Shown here: piece by piece, positions 6,499 to 14,789 of the stretch
How the letters are laid out: each line of letters opens with the position of its first letter
Position numbering within the stretch: the first letter of the stretch is position 1
DNA from: Allokutzneria sp. NRRL B-24872
GTDB lineage: Bacteria > Actinomycetota > Actinomycetes > Mycobacteriales > Pseudonocardiaceae
Direction: 5' to 3'
DNA length: 32,508 nt
Assembly (NCBI RefSeq): GCF_002155965.1
Contig: NZ_MUMH01000122.1
Coordinates: 801-33,308 of the forward strand
Notes under the pieces: model-generated
Database searches by the model: none
Told to the model about the DNA's origin: nothing
What the model saw: only the letters and a program-made list of their open reading frames with translations
Translations under genes and position numbers: made by a program

Positions 6499-9257
6499 GC
6501 ATGACGCACCAGCAGCTCGACGAGATGATGGTGGCCGCGTGGCGGCTGCCCTTCGGCCCCTCGGCGACGGCCGCGGCCGAGGAGATCGTCCGGCACGCCG
6601 ACGCCAACATGTGGAAGGACCTCCAGTACGCGGGCCGCATCCTGGCGACGCGGTGCTACCAGTTCGGCGCGGAGCCGTCCAAGGCCTTCGTCACGTTCTC
6701 CTGGTGCCTCAACGCCTACGACCGCGGCGAGGCGGACCCGCGCTTCGACCACCAGTTGTTCTGGTACTTCAAGTGGATCGCGGGATCGATGACGAAGTTC
6801 CCCGAGGTCCCGCTCGAGCGCGCGCGGGCGGTGCTCGACGACATGGAACGCCGCTACAAGATCGCCGGGCACGGGCTCAACCCGGTGCACCAGCGCCGCG
6901 AGTGGTTGGCGCGCCACGTCGGCGACCTCGACGCCTCGCGCGAGCAGTACCGGTTGTGGAGCGCCGCCCCGCGTGACGGGATGGCCGACTGCGTGCGCTG
7001 CGAGCCCAGTTCCAAGGTCTCCCACCTGGTCCGGCTCGGCATGGACGAGGAGGCCGTCGCGGTCGCCCAGCCCGCGCTGGTCAGCGACACCGACTGCTCC
7101 GAGCAGCCGCAGGGCATCCTGACCAACCTGCTGCTGCCGTACCTGCGCACCGGGCGGCTGGAGGAGGCGGTCGACGCGCACCGCAGGGCCTACCGCGCGC
7201 TCCAGCACGACCGCGGCGAGCTGTACGCGATCGGCACGCACATCCGCTTCTGCGCGGCGACCGGCAACCACTCCCGCGGCCTCGAACTGCTGGAGCGGCA
7301 CATCGGCTGGCTGGAGGAGCCGCCGACGCCGTCGTCGGAGATGTGGTTCTGCGGCTCGGCGGCGAACCTGCTCGCCCAGCTCGTCGAAGCGGGTTACGAC
7401 GACATCACCGTGCAGCGCGAGGGCGGCGAGGTCGAGGTCCGCGACCTGCTGCCCGAGCTGGCGGAGCGCGCACGGGCGATCGCCGCGCGCTTCGACGCGC
7501 GCAACGGCACCAGCGAGCAGAGCGAGCGCCTGGAACTGCTCATCGGTGGCGCGCCGGTCGTGGAGTACCTGCCGCTGTCCGGGGTGGCGCGCCGCGCCGA
7601 GCTGCTGGAGGAGACCGAGCCCGAGCCGCTGCGGACGAGCGAGCTGGAGTCCATTGTGGACCCGACGGCGCTCGCGGACCTGGCGGAGCTGGAGTTCTTG
7701 CGGGACAACGACGAAGCCTCGCTGCTCGCCTGGGAGCGCTTCGACGCGTTGTGCCCGGAGCCCACGACGGTGCTGCTCGCGCGTCGCGTCACCGGCCTCG
7801 GCGCGCACGCCGCGCGGGAGGAGCCGGAGGAGGCCGAGCGGCACTGGCTGCGCGCGCTGGAGCTGTTCACCGAGGCGGGGGAGGAAGCGCTCGCCCTGTC
7901 GGTGCGCAGCCGCATCGGCATGATCCGCTGCCTGCTCGGCCGCGACGACGAGGGCCTGCCGATGGCCGCCGAGGCCGTGGACGGCTTGGCGGACAAGGAA
8001 GAGAGCGGCCAGCTCGTCCGCGCGCTGTCCCGGTTGGCGACCTGCCACCAGCTGCGCCAGGAGCTCGACGAGGCGTGGGATCTGTTGGTGCGCGCGGAAA
8101 AGCTCGCCGATTCCGTTGGTGACCTCGAGCTGTTGGCCGACGTCGTCCTCGCCATGGCGCCGCTGCTCGTGCAGCGCGGTGCGATGCCCGACGGTCTCGC
8201 CGCTGCCGAGCGCGCGATCTCCTTGTACAGAACCGTTCCCGGGACCGACCGCATTCGGCAGGCGCAGTTCATGGCCGCCAACCTGCGCGCGGGCTCCGGC
8301 GAGTTCGACGCCGCCGACGCGCTGCTGGCCGAGGCCGCGCACAGCACGTCTCCGCTGCTGCGCGCGGCGGTGCTGCACACGCGGGGCCGCGTCGCGCTGG
8401 ACCAGAACCGCTTCGACGGCGCGGTCGAGCACCTGACCGACGCCGTGGCCGTGTTCAGCAACGCCGGGGAGCCCGTGCACGCCGCGAACGTGCGCGTCGA
8501 CCTCGCCGCCGCCGCGCTGAACAACGAGCAGTTCTCCGACGCCGCCGACGCGGCCGAGGAGGCGCTGCCGGTGCTGGAGCGCTCCGGCGACGTCGACGAG
8601 ATCTTCCGCGCGCGCTTCCTGCTCGCCAAGGCCTACGAGAACCTGGGCCAGCCCGGGCAGGCCGTCGACCTGCTCGACCAGGTCGCCGCGCACTTCGTGT
8701 CCACCGGCAACATGGTCGGCGCCGCGCAGATGTTCACCAACGGCGGCGTCATCCTCGACCGGCTCGACCGCGACGGCGAGGCCGGGGCCCACTACGCGGC
8801 CGCCGCCGACGCCTGCGACGCCGCGGGGGACATGCAGCTGGAGGAGGTGGCCAACCGCAGGGAGGCCGCGCTTTCCTGGCACTGGGCGCAGAACATGGAG
8901 CGCAGCATGGCCGAACTGTCCACTGCGGACGGTCTCGCTGCCTCGCTCCCGGAGAGCGACCCGCAAGCGCTGTGGCAGCGCACCCTGCTCAACTATGACG
9001 GTGCGCGGATCTTCGCCAACGTCGGCGAGTTCGGTGTCGCGCTCAACCGGACCCTGGTCGCCATCAAGGGCTTCCGGACGCTCGAAGCGACCGCCGAGAC
9101 CACCATCGCCGAGGTGATGCGCGGCAGGCTGCTCGCCAACCTGGAGCGCCGCGAGGAGGCGATCACCGTCCTGACCGCAGCCCTCGCCGACGTGCCCGAG
9201 GAGGCCGCCGGTCAACGCGAGCAGATCGAGGCGCTGCTGGCCGAACTGCGCGGCTGA
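6495..9257 (+). CDS. Large tetratricopeptide-repeat protein coupled to Hsp90
   Basis: This is a 920-residue cytoplasmic protein with no signal peptide or membrane segment, built almost entirely of helical hairpins. TPR-like units are clearest from about residue 440 to 900, where Ala, Leu and Glu recur with the usual spacing (for example the repeats near 535-620 and 660-740). The N-terminal 400 residues are also helical but less regular and contain several Trp and Cys residues. GTG 6495 overlaps the Hsp90 stop (GTGA), and GGAGGA lies 5 nt upstream. In eukaryotes TPR proteins are classic Hsp90 co-chaperones. Here the pairing is inferred from translational coupling, because the chaperone lacks the MEEVD tail that such TPRs bind. 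No enzymatic motif was recognised. Confidence 0.85.
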   Translation: MSMTHQQLDEMMVAAWRLPFGPSATAAAEEIVRHADANMWKDLQYAGRILATRCYQFGAEPSKAFVTFSWCLNAYDRGEADPRFDHQLFWYFKWIAGSMTKFPEVPLERARAVLDDMERRYKIAGHGLNPVHQRREWLARHVGDLDASREQYRLWSAAPRDGMADCVRCEPSSKVSHLVRLGMDEEAVAVAQPALVSDTDCSEQPQGILTNLLLPYLRTGRLEEAVDAHRRAYRALQHDRGELYAIGTHIRFCAATGNHSRGLELLERHIGWLEEPPTPSSEMWFCGSAANLLAQLVEAGYDDITVQREGGEVEVRDLLPELAERARAIAARFDARNGTSEQSERLELLIGGAPVVEYLPLSGVARRAELLEETEPEPLRTSELESIVDPTALADLAELEFLRDNDEASLLAWERFDALCPEPTTVLLARRVTGLGAHAAREEPEEAERHWLRALELFTEAGEEALALSVRSRIGMIRCLLGRDDEGLPMAAEAVDGLADKEESGQLVRALSRLATCHQLRQELDEAWDLLVRAEKLADSVGDLELLADVVLAMAPLLVQRGAMPDGLAAAERAISLYRTVPGTDRIRQAQFMAANLRAGSGEFDAADALLAEAAHSTSPLLRAAVLHTRGRVALDQNRFDGAVEHLTDAVAVFSNAGEPVHAANVRVDLAAAALNNEQFSDAADAAEEALPVLERSGDVDEIFRARFLLAKAYENLGQPGQAVDLLDQVAAHFVSTGNMVGAAQMFTNGGVILDRLDRDGEAGAHYAAAADACDAAGDMQLEEVANRREAALSWHWAQNMERSMAELSTADGLAASLPESDPQALWQRTLLNYDGARIFANVGEFGVALNRTLVAIKGFRTLEATAETTIAEVMRGRLLANLERREEAITVLTAALADVPEEAAGQREQIEALLAELRG

Positions 9258-9272
9258 GCAGCCTCCGGGGTC

Positions 9273-9752
9273 TCAGTCCGCGAAGGTGTGCGTTTCGCGG
9301 CGGTAGGGGATGTCGAGCAGGGTGAGTCGGTGGGGTGGCCACCAGTCGTCCTGCTCGGTGATCGTCAGCCTGCCGCCGCGACGCAGCAACCAGATGACCT
9401 CTAGTTGGAAGTGCAGCACCGCGTCGCCGGGGACTCGTTCCAGAAGGGCCACCGTCAGTGCGATCACGTCGTCCTGCTGCAGGTGAACCGGATCGGACTT
9501 CCCCATGCGGAAGGTCACCGTGGTTGTCGACGCCAGTCCGAGGTCGACCAGCACCGGGTCCCACGGTTCCGGTTCGTTCGCCGACACGTGCACCCAGGTC
9601 CCGTGCCCGGTCAGCACGCCATCGCCGAGGAGATCGGGCGGTGCGACGGCGGCGCCGAGCAGTCGGTTCCGCTGGGCAGCCTTCTTGAGCGCGTGCGCGA
9701 CCTCGGCGGGTGGCAGCGGGGTCGCGATCTCAAGGCTGTAGTCGATGGCCAT
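9273..9752 (-). CDS. SitI3-family immunity protein
   Basis: This is a 159-residue soluble protein. The N-terminal pattern MAIDYSLEIATPL, the central WDPVLVDLG and the conserved core HFQLEVIWLLRRGG followed by WPPHRLTLL match what I know of the SitI3 family, named after the immunity protein of a Myxococcus swarm-inhibition toxin pair. The start ATG 9752 has GCGAGGA about 5 nt upstream. It lies 19 nt downstream of the toxin-like gene on the same strand, the usual toxin-then-immunity order, and is expected to bind and neutralise that toxin in the cytoplasm. Specificity for this particular toxin is inferred from adjacency. The gene is convergent with the TPR gene, with only 15 nt between their stops and no obvious terminator. 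Confidence 0.8.
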   Translation of the reverse strand: MAIDYSLEIATPLPPAEVAHALKKAAQRNRLLGAAVAPPDLLGDGVLTGHGTWVHVSANEPEPWDPVLVDLGLASTTTVTFRMGKSDPVHLQQDDVIALTVALLERVPGDAVLHFQLEVIWLLRRGGRLTITEQDDWWPPHRLTLLDIPYRRETHTFAD

Positions 9753-9771
9753 TCATTCCTCGCTCGGCCGG

Positions 9772-10512
9772 TTATGGAAAGAAGTCAATCACGGAGTCGT
9801 TCTTGTCGATCACGACGACCTCGTGCAGCCCTGGGATCGGCCACTCGGTCAGCTGGGTCTTCATCGTCGCCAGGTCCACCGTGCTGTCGTGGAGATTGAG
9901 CACGATTCTCGCGGCTTGGCCCTTCTTCACCTTGGTCGCCATCTCCTTGGCGATGTTGCGCGCCTTTGCGGTCGTGGGCGCGTAGTTGTCAAAGATCCTG
10001 CCCTCGACGCGGTAGTCCGGCCTCTTGGGTCCTGGCACCTGAGGTCGCTGCTCGACCTGGTAGCCGTGCCGAGCCAGGATGGTCGCGGACTCGTTCTCCC
10101 TGGCCAGCGAGCGCACGGTGATCGCGTCGTCGTGGGGCGAGATCCGTGCCGGAAAACCGCCCGGCTTCGCGGTCGGGTTCCGCGGACCGGACGGCTTGGT
10201 GCGGGACGAGGACTCAGCGGGGTGAACGAACGGCACGGCAGTGGGCGCCGCGACGCCGAGGACGTCGGCGCAGTACGACTCGATCCAGGCTGCCGCCTTC
10301 CGAAGCCTTATCGCCGAGGCGGTCGCGGTCGACGCGGCTTCGTGAAGGGTCGACGCACTCGCGGCCAGTGCCGCGTCGCGGCTGCCCTGGTGAGCGAGGA
10401 GAAGGTGTCTGGAGGCGGCCGAGGCTGCTGCTGCGGCGCGCTGCAAGCGGCTGACCGGCAGCAGAGCTGCGATCCCGCGCAGCCTGGCTGCCAAGGCTCG
10501 ACACGACGACAT
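9772..10512 (-). CDS. Compact toxin with CdiA-CT-like tRNase domain
   Basis: This is a 246-residue protein in three parts. Residues 1-86 form an Ala-rich helical region ending in WIESYCADVLG, probably a delivery or dimerisation domain. Residues 87-128 form a Pro/Ser-rich linker. Residues ~129-246 resemble the C-terminal nuclease domain of certain CdiA toxins (PD-(D/E)XK-like tRNases). Recognisable motifs are ENESATILARHGY (140-151), PDYRVEG (165-171), FDNYAP (174-179), KKGQAARIVLNL (196-207) and the terminal VIDFFP. Candidate catalytic residues are E142, D166, E170 and K196/K197. There is no signal peptide, so export would need a type VII-like or other leaderless route. The SitI3-type gene follows 19 nt downstream. 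The nuclease call rests on motif memory and the tRNA target is inferred from family knowledge. Confidence 0.75.
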   Translation of the reverse strand: MSSCRALAARLRGIAALLPVSRLQRAAAAASAASRHLLLAHQGSRDAALAASASTLHEAASTATASAIRLRKAAAWIESYCADVLGVAAPTAVPFVHPAESSSRTKPSGPRNPTAKPGGFPARISPHDDAITVRSLARENESATILARHGYQVEQRPQVPGPKRPDYRVEGRIFDNYAPTTAKARNIAKEMATKVKKGQAARIVLNLHDSTVDLATMKTQLTEWPIPGLHEVVVIDKNDSVIDFFP

Positions 10513-10533
10513 CCGAACACACCCCCCGCGCCG

Positions 10534-10561
10534 ACGGTAAGTCAGCGAACGAAGCCGTCAA
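10534..10561 (-). promoter_or_regulatory. Candidate promoter of the toxin-immunity pair
   Basis: On the minus strand TTGACG (10561-10556) and TACCGT (10539-10534) are separated by 16 bp. Transcription would start near 10527, giving a short leader that holds the G-rich ribosome site before ATG 10512. This would let the pair be expressed independently of the upstream pnkp-hen1 unit. Confidence 0.5.
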
Positions 10562-10598
10562 CTTCCTTTCCGTCGCGAGACAGGCAGTTGCCGGAAAT

Positions 10599-10637
10599 GG
10601 TGAAGGGCCCCACCGAACTTCGGCGGGGCCCTTCACC
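10599..10637. terminator. Strong hairpin terminator after pnkp
   Basis: Perfect 13-bp arms GGTGAAGGGCCCC (10599-10611) and GGGGCCCTTCACC (10625-10637) enclose a 13-nt loop that can itself pair (CCGAA/TTCGG). It begins 9 nt beyond the pnkp stop. There is no T-tract, as is common for actinobacterial hairpin terminators. It separates the RNA-repair operon from the toxin-immunity pair. Confidence 0.75.
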
Positions 10638-10646
10638 GGATGTCAC

Positions 10647-13232
10647 CTACAGGCGTGGGTCCACGGGCTCGGACTCCAGGGCCAGCGTGGCGAACACGGG
10701 TTCGTGCACGCGCCACAGCGGCTCTCCGCGCACGGCTCGGTCGAGGGATTCCAAGCCGAGCGCGTACTCGCGCAGCGCCATGGATCGCTTGTGCCCCAAG
10801 CGTCTTTCGCGCAGGCGCGAGAGATTGACCTCCTCGGTGTAGTCCGGGCCGTAGATGATCCGGAGGTATTCGCGGCCCCGCACCTTCACACCCGGCTGCG
10901 CGAGGCCGCGCTGGGCACGGGTCAGGTTGGCGTGCGGCTTCACGACCATGCCCTCACCGCCCTCGGCGGTCAGGGACTCCCACCACGCGATCCCGGCCGC
11001 GGTCGACTCCGGGTCGGTGGTGTCGACGAGCAGGCGGCCGGTGCGGCGCACCAGCTCGGGATCGGCCTCCACCAAGCGATCGGCGACCGCCAGGTGCCAC
11101 GAGTGGTCGCGGCCGTGGTAGGTCGCCCCTTCGGTCGCGAGCACCTGGAACGGCGCGAGCGAGATGCCGTCGAGCCCCGAGGTCGGCCAGCAGTAGCGCC
11201 GGTACGACTCGGTGAAGGCGATGGCGTTCGACGCTCGCGAGGTGGTCCGAGCCAGCAGTGAAGCCACGTCGACCCCGCGCGCCACCGCACTCTCCAAAGT
11301 GGACACTGCGACGGGAAGCGCGGTGCGGGCAGCGGCTCCGACAGCGGCGTACTGGTTGCGCAGCAGGTCCTCTGCCTTGGCGGACCAGGGGAGCAGCTCG
11401 CAGTCCAGCATCAGCCAGCCGGTCTCCAGCTCCTCCCACAAGCCCGCTGTCGTCACGGCCGAGCGCAACCGCGCCAGCAACCGCTCGGTCAGGTCGCCGT
11501 CGAAGAACGGGCGCCCGGTGCGCGTGTAGATCGCGCCCGTGGCTCCGTTGCTCGCCCCGAACCGAGACACCGCAACGGTTTCGTCGCGGCACACGACGGC
11601 GACCGCGCGCGAGCCCATGTGCTTCTCCTCGCAGATGACCTGCGCGATGCCGTCGGCCCGGTAGCCGTCGAAGGCCTCGGTCGGGTGCTCCAGCAAGCCG
11701 GGCAGCGCGGTGGTGGCACTCGGTGCCATGGTCGGCGGCAGGTAGAGCAGCCACCGGGGCTCCATGGCGAAGCGGCTCATCACCTCAAGGGCTCCGGCCG
11801 CGCTCTCCTCGCTGACGCTGATCCGGCCGTGGTGCGCGGTCTCCACCACGCGCTTGCCGAGCACGTCGGTGACGTCGAGCGCATCGGGATCACGGCGCGC
11901 CGGAGCAACGTCCACCGAAGATCCGCTTGCGGGATCGAGCATTGACCCCGTGGACGCGGGGAAGGGCTTCGTCGGCTCGTACCAGACCTTTTCGGCCGGG
12001 ACGGAGACGACCTCCTTCTCCGGGTAGCGCAGCGCGGTGAGCTTGCCGCCGAACACGCACCCCGTGTCGAGGCACATCGTGTTGTTGATCCACTCGACCT
12101 CCGGTGTCGGCACGTGTCCATAAAGGACCATCGCCTTGCCCCGGTAGTCCACCGCCCACGGGTACCGCACGGGCAGGCCGAACTCGTCGGTCTCGCCGGT
12201 GGAGTCCCCGTACAGCGCGAAACTTCGCACGCGACCGGATGCCCTGCCGTGGTAGGACTCCTTCAACCCGGCGTGCGCGACGACGAGCTTGCCGCCGTCC
12301 AGCACCAGGTGCGAGACCAAGCCGTAGCAGAACTCCTGGACCTCCTTGCGGAACTCCTCGCTCTCCCCGGCCAACTGCTCCAAGGTCTCCGCGAGCCCGT
12401 GCGTCACCTGGACGTTGCGGCCCTGCAAGGCGCGCACGAGCTTGTTCTCGTGGTTGCCCGGCACGGCGAACGCGTGCCCGGCGCCGACCATGCCCATCAC
12501 CAGGCGCAGCACGCCCGGCGAGTCGGGGCCGCGGTCGACCAGGTCGCCGACGAACACCGCGCGCCGCGACGGGTGCGCGGCGTCGACGGCCCGGCCCGCC
12601 GAGTCCCGCGTGATCGTGTAACCCAACGACACCAACAGGGTTTCCAGCTCCGCGCGGCAGCCGTGGATGTCGCCGATCACGTCGAACGGGCCGGTCTCGT
12701 GCTTGAAGTCGTTGAGCAGGCGCTCGCGGACGATCTCGGCCCCCGCGACCTCCTCCTCGCTGCGCAGCACGTGGACCTTGCGGAAGCCCTCCTTCTGCAG
12801 GAAGCGCAGCGACCGCCGCAACTGCGCGCGCTGGCGCCGCACGACGTGCTCGCCGAAGTCGCGGTCCGGCCGCGAGGCGTTGCGGTCGTGGCACACCTTC
12901 TCCGGCAGGTCGAGCACGATCGCCACCGGGAGCACGTCGTGCGCGCGAGCCAGCTCGACGAGCTTCTTGCGCGACTCTGGCTGCACGTTCGTCGCGTCGA
13001 TCACGGTCAGCCGCCCGGCGGTCAGGCGCTTGCCGACGATGAAGTTCAGCACGTCGAAGGCGTCGGCGCTCGCGGCCTGGTCGTTCTCGTCGTCGGCGAC
13101 CAGACCCCGGCAGAAGTCGCTGGAGACCACCTCGAAACGGCCGAAGTGCTCGCGCGCGAAGGTCGACTTGCCGGACCCGGAGGCGCCGACGAGCACCACC
13201 AAACACAGCTCAGGAACGTCCAGTGTGCTCAT
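10647..13232 (-). CDS. pnkp: Polynucleotide kinase-phosphatase-ligase (bacterial Pnkp)
   Basis: This 861-residue RNA end-healing and sealing enzyme is close in length to Clostridium thermocellum Pnkp (870). Three catalytic modules are visible. The 5'-OH kinase has P-loop GASGSGKST (16-24) and VIDATN (77-82). The metallophosphoesterase 2',3'-phosphatase has GDIHG (187-191), GDLVDRG (229-235), GNHE (259-262), AHAG (319-322) and GHVP (372-375). The nucleotidyltransferase ligase has EEKHMGSR (535-542; Lys537 is the expected AMP acceptor), GGEGMVVKP (758-766) and VKVRGREYLRI (782-792). ATG 13232 overlaps the hen1 stop as ATGA, and a GGGGGTGG site lies just upstream; longer in-frame starts are antisense extensions into hen1. 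In the known system Pnkp and Hen1 form a complex that repairs ribotoxin-cleaved RNAs. Confidence 0.96.
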   Translation of the reverse strand: MSTLDVPELCLVVLVGASGSGKSTFAREHFGRFEVVSSDFCRGLVADDENDQAASADAFDVLNFIVGKRLTAGRLTVIDATNVQPESRKKLVELARAHDVLPVAIVLDLPEKVCHDRNASRPDRDFGEHVVRRQRAQLRRSLRFLQKEGFRKVHVLRSEEEVAGAEIVRERLLNDFKHETGPFDVIGDIHGCRAELETLLVSLGYTITRDSAGRAVDAAHPSRRAVFVGDLVDRGPDSPGVLRLVMGMVGAGHAFAVPGNHENKLVRALQGRNVQVTHGLAETLEQLAGESEEFRKEVQEFCYGLVSHLVLDGGKLVVAHAGLKESYHGRASGRVRSFALYGDSTGETDEFGLPVRYPWAVDYRGKAMVLYGHVPTPEVEWINNTMCLDTGCVFGGKLTALRYPEKEVVSVPAEKVWYEPTKPFPASTGSMLDPASGSSVDVAPARRDPDALDVTDVLGKRVVETAHHGRISVSEESAAGALEVMSRFAMEPRWLLYLPPTMAPSATTALPGLLEHPTEAFDGYRADGIAQVICEEKHMGSRAVAVVCRDETVAVSRFGASNGATGAIYTRTGRPFFDGDLTERLLARLRSAVTTAGLWEELETGWLMLDCELLPWSAKAEDLLRNQYAAVGAAARTALPVAVSTLESAVARGVDVASLLARTTSRASNAIAFTESYRRYCWPTSGLDGISLAPFQVLATEGATYHGRDHSWHLAVADRLVEADPELVRRTGRLLVDTTDPESTAAGIAWWESLTAEGGEGMVVKPHANLTRAQRGLAQPGVKVRGREYLRIIYGPDYTEEVNLSRLRERRLGHKRSMALREYALGLESLDRAVRGEPLWRVHEPVFATLALESEPVDPRL

Positions 13233-14635
13233 TTGTCCACCCCCACAAGGGAAAACACGGCCATCTGCGTCGGCGACCCGAGCGAAGGGTCCTCGGGCCC
13301 GACGGGCAGGTACCGGACGCCGTAGCCGTGCGCGGTCGCCACGCCGGAGGCCCACGCGCGGAACTCCTCGCGAGTCCATTCGAAACGGTGGTCGCGGTGG
13401 CGCATCGTGCCTGCCGGAAGGTCCTCGTACAGCACGTTGTACTCGACGTTCGGCGTCGTCACGATCACCGTGCTCGGGCGCGCGTGCCCGAACACCGTCG
13501 CGGCGAGCGCGCCCAGCCGAGGTGGGTCGACGTGCTCGACCACCTCCATCAGCACAACGGCGTCGTAGCCGCGCAGCCGCTCGTCGCGATAGGTCAGCGA
13601 GGACTGCGCGAGCGTCAGGCGCTCGCGCTGGCGGTCCGGCATGCGCTCCGTGCGGAGCCTGCGCGCGGCGGTCTGCAACGCGCGGTGCGAGACGTCCACA
13701 CCCAGCACCTCGCCGAAGGACGCGTCCGCCAGCAGGTCCCGCAACAGCGCGCCCTCACCGCAGCCGAGGTCCACCACGCGCGAGGCACCGGCGGCCCGCA
13801 ACGCCGCGAGCACGGCGCCGCGCCGCTGCTGCGCGAGCGTGACCTTGCGCTCGGGCAGCTCGGCCGCGGAGACCGCGTTGTCCAGTGCCTCCGGCTCGGC
13901 GTCGTCGACCTCGGCGAGCCTGCCGGTCGCGGTGACCACCAACTCCCTGCGGTGCTTGAGGTAGCGCCGCGTGATCAGCTCGCGCTCCGGGTGCGCGGCC
14001 AGCCAGCCCTCGCCCGCGCGGATCAGCTTGTCCACCTCGTCGGTGCTGACCCAGTAGTGCTTGGTGTTGTCCAGCACGGGAAGCAGCACGTAGAGGTGGT
14101 TCAGCGCCTCCGCGAGCCGGATCTCCGCCGTCAGCGTCAGGTCGACGTAGCGGGAGTCGCCCCACGCCGGGACCTCCGGGTCCAACGGCACCGCCCGCGC
14201 GTCCACGGTCCAGCCCATCGGCTCGAACACGCGCCGCGCCACGTCCGCTCCGCCGTTGCAGGGCAGCACGGGAATCCTGATCTCCAGCGGAAGTGCTTGC
14301 CCTGGCAGCTCCGGCCGGGCCTTGCACTGGCCGGACATGGCCGTGCGGAAGACCTTGCCCATGGCCACGGCCAGCATCGAGGACGCCGCGTACGGCCTGT
14401 CGTTGACGTACTGCGTCAACGAGAAACCTTCACTGGGGCGACGGCCGCGCACGAGCGCGACCGGGTCCACCTCCAGCAGGAGTGCGGCGGTGCAGCGCCG
14501 GTCCGTGGCCTCCGGGTAGAAGACGTGGGCGGAGCCGCCGGACACGGCGAACGACTGGGCCTTCTCAGGGTGTTTGTGCAGCAGGAAGCCCAGGTCGCTC
14601 GCGTGCTCGGCGGTGGAGGAGATCGTCAACAACAC
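13229..14635 (-). CDS. hen1: 3'-terminal RNA ribose 2'-O-methyltransferase Hen1
   Basis: This 468-residue protein matches bacterial Hen1 in length (about 465) and architecture. The N-terminal half (MLLTISST..LGFLLHKHP, HVFYPEA) is the Hen1-specific region that contacts Pnkp and activates its ligase. The C-terminal half is an S-adenosylmethionine methyltransferase: motif I DLGCGEG (289-295), metal-binding EVVEH (E364, E367, H368), TTPNVEYN (393-400) and H416 in HRFEW complete the Mn-binding set. In known systems it methylates the 2'-OH at the broken RNA 3' end before sealing, which protects the repaired junction from re-cleavage. The start is GTG 14635. It is the first gene of the hen1-pnkp unit and diverges from the SsgA-like gene. 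Confidence 0.96.
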   Translation of the reverse strand: MLLTISSTAEHASDLGFLLHKHPEKAQSFAVSGGSAHVFYPEATDRRCTAALLLEVDPVALVRGRRPSEGFSLTQYVNDRPYAASSMLAVAMGKVFRTAMSGQCKARPELPGQALPLEIRIPVLPCNGGADVARRVFEPMGWTVDARAVPLDPEVPAWGDSRYVDLTLTAEIRLAEALNHLYVLLPVLDNTKHYWVSTDEVDKLIRAGEGWLAAHPERELITRRYLKHRRELVVTATGRLAEVDDAEPEALDNAVSAAELPERKVTLAQQRRGAVLAALRAAGASRVVDLGCGEGALLRDLLADASFGEVLGVDVSHRALQTAARRLRTERMPDRQRERLTLAQSSLTYRDERLRGYDAVVLMEVVEHVDPPRLGALAATVFGHARPSTVIVTTPNVEYNVLYEDLPAGTMRHRDHRFEWTREEFRAWASGVATAHGYGVRYLPVGPEDPSLGSPTQMAVFSLVGVDK

Positions 14636-14789
14636 CGGCGCAGTCTGTCACCCGCACCGGTGAGGTCCAGCCCCATTTTCTCGGGCCCGCTGCCACGATC
14701 GGGTGTGACGTGGGTCGAACCGCGTCAGAGTCCGGGAACCCAGTCGTCACCTCCGTGCCGCCAGCAAGGGCGAGGGAAGGACGAGGGCC

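Noticed and set aside
5958-9215. Open frame of 1085 codons on the minus strand
   Set aside because: It is antisense to the Hsp90 and TPR genes; a composition artefact of high GC with low-complexity Arg/Gly/Val content.
12114-13325. 403-codon plus-strand frame opposite pnkp
   Set aside because: It is the complement of well-conserved kinase/phosphatase coding sequence and has no recognisable product.
13233-13379. N-terminal extension of the Pnkp frame
   Set aside because: It overlaps hen1 coding sequence and has no similarity to Pnkp; ATG 13232 begins the conserved kinase domain.
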